A stretch of 8,049 bases of DNA from an uncultured Methylococcaceae bacterium. Lineage in GTDB: Bacteria > Pseudomonadota > Gammaproteobacteria > Methylococcales > Methylomonadaceae. Numbering within the stretch: the first letter of the stretch is position 1; each line of letters starts with the position of its first letter. The DNA lies in contig CAIMDR010000020.1 of assembly GCA_903839795.1 (NCBI GenBank), positions 1 through 8,049 on the forward strand, read 5' to 3'. Position numbers and translations under genes: made by a program. Below are positions 6,094 to 8,049 of this stretch, piece by piece. The notes under the pieces are model-generated. The model was not told the DNA's origin. It made no database searches and saw only the letters and a program-made list of their open reading frames with translations.

Positions 6094-6232
6094 TCAGCGC
6101 AATATCGATATGCTGGTGTCACGCCTTCGCAAACGGCTTATGGGCGGTTCATCTGAGCATCAATACATTCAGTCAGTGCGCGGGATTGGGTATGTTTTTA
6201 TGAATGCATCTCTGGATCAGGTAAGGTCATGA
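6083..6232 (+). pseudogene. ompR: Detached C-terminal DNA-binding part of the OmpR-type regulator
   Basis: In the frame shifted by one base after the G7 tract, the sequence reads QKIDQRNIDMLVSRLRKRLM, then QYIQSVRGIGYVFMNAS. This is the recognition helix and C-terminal wing of an OmpR-type winged helix (compare the OmpR ending YIQTVWGLGYVF). With one G fewer, the whole gene would be 240 residues, the normal family length. The TGA stop at 6230-6232 overlaps the kinase ATG at 6229-6231 as ATGA, the usual regulator-kinase arrangement. That shows this segment is the true 3' end of the regulator gene. Confidence 0.85.
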
Positions 6233-6388
6233 AATTTTGGCGTCCACAGACTTTTTTCAGTCAAATCTGGGGGGGGCTTGATATTGCTAATTATGCTAAT
6301 TATCAATATGACTGCTTTTTTGCTACTAACCACTATGGATGTGGGATTAAAACGATTATCTGGTGCGCCTGAATTACTTGCTGCTTAA
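6229..6388 (+). pseudogene. EnvZ-like sensor kinase remnant: N-terminus and first membrane segment only
   Basis: The ATG overlaps the regulator stop and is preceded by AGGTAAGG, a good Shine-Dalgarno. It reads MKFWRPQTFFSQIWGG, then enters a run of eight G (6269-6276). As written, the frame goes on to NYANYQYDCF and stops at 6370-6372. With one G fewer it reads LILLIMLIINMTAFLLLTTM, a clear transmembrane helix, then DVGLKRLSG and stops at 6386-6388. Position and topology fit the N-terminus of an EnvZ-type histidine kinase, which has a short cytoplasmic lead and then a first membrane helix. The periplasmic, HAMP, histidine phosphotransfer and ATPase domains are absent. Around 6350-6372 the coding sequence gives way to a transposase fragment in another frame. 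The kinase is thus truncated as well as frameshifted, and cannot phosphorylate the regulator. The kinase assignment rests mostly on context. Confidence 0.7.
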
Positions 6389-6542
6389 TCCGATAAAACA
6401 TGGTTATACCGATAATTTAATCGATTATCCATTTTCCAGCTTCCATCAGTTGCTTGCAGAAACAGGCCGAGAAGTATTAATGAGGCAATTTAAAGATCAT
6501 ACAGAGTATAAAAATCTGATAGTGCCGGAAGATGATTATTAA
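6351..6542 (+). pseudogene. C-terminal fragment of a REP-associated (Y1/RAYT-type) transposase
   Basis: A 63-codon frame ending at TAA 6540-6542 reads NDYLVRLNYLLLNPIKHGYT, then DYPFSSFHQLL and ETGREVLMRQF. This corresponds to the conserved C-terminal signature of RAYT/Y1 transposases (typically 'YIHYNPVKHG' followed by 'DWPYSSFH'), where the Tyr-proximal helix and the NPVKHG stretch are diagnostic. The HUH motif and the N-terminal two thirds are missing, and the frame is closed upstream by TAA at 6348-6350, so it is a dead fragment. It abuts the kinase remnant directly. The loss of the kinase 3' end therefore probably came from insertion followed by deletion. A strong hairpin starts only 2 bp after its stop, as expected if a REP unit travelled with it. 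Confidence 0.72.
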
Positions 6543-6543
6543 C

Positions 6544-6574
6544 AGTGGAGGTCAGGCAGAGCCTGTCCTCCACT
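6544..6574. repeat. REP-like palindrome next to the transposase fragment
   Basis: Arms of 14 bp (AGTGGAGGTCAGGC and GCCTGTCCTCCACT) with one mismatch surround a 3-bp AGA loop. It lies between the transposase fragment and the convergent HAD gene. It has no T-run on either side, so it is a poor intrinsic terminator by itself. RAYT transposases act on such GC-rich hairpins, so a REP unit is the best reading. It may still block read-through between the converging units. Confidence 0.65.
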
Positions 6575-6585
6575 TACTGTCAAAC

Positions 6586-7350
6586 CTATTGCTCAAGAAA
6601 ATCTTCAAGTTGTTGCAGGGTGACGGACTGTTGTGCAGCCAAGGCTTTATCTTGAGCGGTGTTGTAACCCCATAATGCAAAAATCAGGTTAACGCTTTCA
6701 AGTTCCGTGTTGCTTAACACATTTAACAGGGTTGGCAGGCGGTCTTCAACAAAATGAATGGTGTCGTTGGGATGGGTTTTTAACAAGGTCTTTAATACTT
6801 CCATTTTGTTCATGTTCCGATCCAGCCCAAAAATCTGCTCATCTGCCAGTTCAATGGCATTGGCTTTCAGGATTTGTTTAACAAAACGCTCCTGTTTGGT
6901 AGTGACAACATACCAAGTCGATTGATCGCCCAGCCGTTGCAACTTTGTTGCTACGTTATCGAATAACGGATTCATGTTGACCCAGTCGACCAAGTCGTTT
7001 TCAATCCAGGTATCCCGGGTTTCTCCAAACAGTTTTTTTAGTTCATCTACCGTGACTTGAGCCTCGCTTAACAAGTGTTGGATTTTGTCGCCATAATCGT
7101 TGCATATAGCTTCAATAGATTCTTCCAGATAGAGCAAACGCATAGCCAATATGGCTTCGTAGCCCGTTTCTATCATCGGTCTTATTAATTTGAATTGTTC
7201 AATCCTCGATTGAGGAACGGCTGTAGGCATATCGTCCCAGAGTGTACCCGCTGCTTTCCAGCCGGTTATTGCCGTTTCTACCGCGCTGTCACAGATAACG
7301 CCGTCAAAATCAAGCGCATAAATAGTTGAGTGATTCATTTTTGTGTTCAT
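6586..7350 (-). CDS. HAD-superfamily hydrolase, substrate unknown
   Basis: The 254-residue cytoplasmic protein carries the HAD catalytic motifs. Motif I is LDFDGVICDS, with nucleophile D14 and acid/base D16. Motif II is YVVTTKQ (T150 or T151). A lysine near 182 (MNKMEVL) serves as motif III, and motif IV is HFVEDRLPTL (E202, D203). An alpha-helical stretch between motifs I and II (about 22-135) is the cap, of the C1 kind. HAD enzymes of this build are usually Mg-dependent phosphatases, phosphoglycolate-phosphatase-like in outline, but nothing here identifies the substrate. Two starts are possible, ATG 7350 and ATG 7338; both give an intact motif I and neither has a good Shine-Dalgarno. The longer is given. 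The gene stands alone, convergent with the transposase fragment and with a 159-bp upstream spacer. Length and motifs indicate it is intact. Confidence 0.9.
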   Translation of the reverse strand: MNTKMNHSTIYALDFDGVICDSAVETAITGWKAAGTLWDDMPTAVPQSRIEQFKLIRPMIETGYEAILAMRLLYLEESIEAICNDYGDKIQHLLSEAQVTVDELKKLFGETRDTWIENDLVDWVNMNPLFDNVATKLQRLGDQSTWYVVTTKQERFVKQILKANAIELADEQIFGLDRNMNKMEVLKTLLKTHPNDTIHFVEDRLPTLLNVLSNTELESVNLIFALWGYNTAQDKALAAQQSVTLQQLEDFLEQ

Positions 7351-7364
7351 TGAAAGTTAAAGGG

Positions 7365-7393
7365 ATTATAGGGTAGATGTAAATCTCGTTAAA
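7365..7393 (-). promoter_or_regulatory. Possible promoter of the HAD gene
   Basis: On the minus strand a consensus -10 hexamer TATAAT occupies 7370-7365. It is preceded by a 17-bp spacer and a weak -35 (TTTAAC, 7393-7388). The -10 lies about 15 bp from the upstream ATG. That leaves a very short leader for ATG 7350 and a slightly longer one for ATG 7338. Confidence 0.4.
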
Positions 7394-7396
7394 AAA

Positions 7397-7482
7397 TAGC
7401 ACACGGATGACACGGATTTAACTGATGGCCACGGATAAAAAAATCCGTTGAAATCCGTATAATCAGTGTCATCCGTGTTCTA
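7397..7482. repeat. 86-bp palindromic repeat element (CGGAT family), MITE-like
   Basis: The outer arms at 7397-7417 and 7462-7482 are inverted repeats of 21 bp with 19 matches; the right arm carries TCATCCGTGTTCTA. Inside, ACGGAT and ATCCGT (7431-7448) form a second stem around A6. In all, CGGAT occurs three times in the left half and ATCCG three times in the right half, so the entire element can fold into one long hairpin. No frame is encoded. It lies between the GIY-YIG and HAD genes and could also end transcription from the former. Sequences of this kind (cacggat repeats) are dispersed in many bacterial genomes. Confidence 0.75.
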
Positions 7483-7509
7483 TGATCGAAGCCAATATCT
7501 ACCGGGTAG

Positions 7510-7806
7510 TTACGATTGCGCTGAGGATACGTTTTCGTTCAAAAATTCAGTGAGTTTATTACTATCTGATTCAATGAGTTTTGCTTTCTCTAGCCGATTT
7601 AATTTTTTTAGGTCTATTTCGCGTTTCGTAGCGGAGCTGCGGTTATGTCCGGGTTCGAGGTAAACCAGTTGTTTGGGCTGCCTACCGCGAAAATATTTTG
7701 CGCCTTGTCCGGTTTCATGTTGCTTGAAGCGTCTGAAAACATCGATAGTAATACCCGTGTATAGCGAGTTGTCGGTACAGAGAATAATATACACAAACCA
7801 GATCAT
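7510..7806 (-). CDS. GIY-YIG nuclease-domain protein, YhbQ/UPF0213-like
   Basis: This 98-residue protein consists of a single GIY-YIG domain. The two beta strands read WFVYIILCTDNSLYTGITID, with VYI standing for GIY and YTG for YIG. They are followed by the conserved arginine in FRRFKQH (R25/R26), the GAKYFRGRQP loop and the catalytic-type glutamate in KREIDLKKL (E63). Length and motif order match the YhbQ/UPF0213 family of small standalone GIY-YIG proteins, for which DNA cleavage activity has been reported but the physiological role remains unclear. The start at 7806 is set by the N-terminal WFVYI strand right after Met; the upstream ribosome binding site is weak (GAGTAAG). It is a single gene, flanked by repeat elements on both sides. 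It is intact and has no sign of mobility of its own. Confidence 0.93.
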   Translation of the reverse strand: MIWFVYIILCTDNSLYTGITIDVFRRFKQHETGQGAKYFRGRQPKQLVYLEPGHNRSSATKREIDLKKLNRLEKAKLIESDSNKLTEFLNENVSSAQS

Positions 7807-7838
7807 AAGGGCTTACTCTATAAAAATAATCAGTTTAT

Positions 7839-7866
7839 CCACGAAAATCCCGAAAGCCACGAAAAA
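7839..7866. repeat. CACGAAA-type dispersed repeat
   Basis: Three tandem-like units, CCACGAAA, CCCGAAAG and CCACGAAAAA, lie about 10 bp apart. This is the kind of cacgaaa repeat found dispersed in many bacterial genomes. Translating it on the minus strand gives FIFRGFRDFRG, a familiar artefact, so no gene is called here. Confidence 0.5.
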
Positions 7867-7881
7867 TAAAGCGAGGGAGTT

Positions 7882-7935
7882 GGAGTAAAACCGCTTTAGC
7901 TGTTTTGCAGGCAATAGCTAAAGCGATTGCACTCC
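7882..7935. repeat. Palindromic element with GGAGT/ACTCC outer and CGCTTTAGCT inner arms
   Basis: The inner arms CGCTTTAGCT (7892-7901) and AGCTAAAGCG (7916-7925) are a perfect 10-bp inverted repeat around a 14-bp loop. Outer arms GGAGT (7882-7886) and ACTCC (7931-7935) sit symmetrically beyond 5-bp internal loops. The nested symmetry suggests a small mobile hairpin element or an RNA stem rather than a gene. There is no T-run for a terminator. Confidence 0.6.
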
Positions 7936-7977
7936 AGTCTTTGTAAACAACTTGCGCTCCAATGCCGTTAAGTTGAG

Positions 7978-8035
7978 CCGTTCGCTGAGCGGAGTCGAAG
8001 CGATTTTGCTGGCTTCGGCTCCGCTCAGCCAACGG
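7978..8035. repeat. Large inverted repeat containing CGCTGAGCGGAGTCGAAG
   Basis: The arms at 7978-8001 and 8012-8035 match as inverted repeats in 22 of 24 positions (core GCTGAGCGGAG and CTCCGCTCAGC) around a 10-bp spacer. The core GCTGAGCGGAGTCGAAGC is a repeat seen widely dispersed in unrelated bacterial genomes. Here two copies face each other. No coding role is apparent. Confidence 0.7.
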
Positions 8036-8049
8036 TTTATCCTTGCCGA

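Noticed and set aside
6544..6574. Intrinsic terminator
   Set aside because: The stem is strong, but no T-run follows on either strand; the neighbouring transposase fragment makes a REP unit more likely.
7614..7796. Second minus-strand frame overlapping the GIY-YIG gene, and plus-strand frames at 7466-7663 and 7673-7888
   Set aside because: They are shadows of the GIY-YIG gene or run through repeats; none carries a domain.
7835..8032. Minus-strand 65-residue frame MAERSRSQQNRFDSAQ...FIFRGFRDFRG
   Set aside because: It is made entirely of dispersed repeat sequences and is a common annotation artefact.

Overview
The window looks like chromosomal DNA of a gammaproteobacterium. The clearest pointer is a response regulator very close to enterobacterial OmpR. 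The moderate-GC genes, AT-rich spacers and many stacked short dispersed repeats recall methanotroph-type (Methylococcales) genomes, but that placement is inference.

Layout. (1) Positions 1-3540, minus strand: a four-gene exporter operon read from right to left. It runs TetR/CecR-type repressor, MacB/FtsX-type ABC permease, ABC ATPase, then a HlyD-type periplasmic adaptor that leaves the window at base 1. The first three genes are tightly packed (a 4-bp ATGA overlap, then a 3-bp gap). The adaptor is separated from the ATPase by two facing arrays of 7-bp tandem repeats, which run into the end of the ATPase gene and up to the adaptor start codon. A 16-bp palindrome just upstream of the repressor is the probable autoregulatory operator.

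(2) Positions 3541-5508: about 2 kb of AT-rich, gene-poor DNA. It holds a 22-bp palindrome, a degenerate 20-bp repeat and a hidden, frameshifted small zinc-ribbon membrane protein gene (minus strand, 4345-4619). Next to the following gene there is a probable regulatory region with OmpR/RstA-type boxes and phased A-tracts.

(3) Positions 5509-6574: a wrecked OmpR/EnvZ-type two-component operon. The regulator is out of frame at a G7 tract and the kinase is out of frame at a G8 tract. The kinase then stops after its first membrane segment, where it runs into the C-terminal piece of a REP-associated (Y1/RAYT) transposase, followed by a REP-like hairpin.

(4) Positions 6586-8049, minus strand: a HAD-family hydrolase gene and a small GIY-YIG (YhbQ/UPF0213-like) gene. 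Between and beyond them lie several unrelated palindromic or dispersed repeat elements.

How it works together. The exporter operon appears intact as far as it can be seen: the repressor would control export of an unknown, probably toxic or envelope-directed, substrate through ATPase, permease and adaptor. The two-component system can no longer signal as written, since the kinase catalytic domains are absent. Three separate homopolymer frameshifts (G7, G8, A8) mean either decay, phase variation or sequencing error, and telling these apart matters most for this window.
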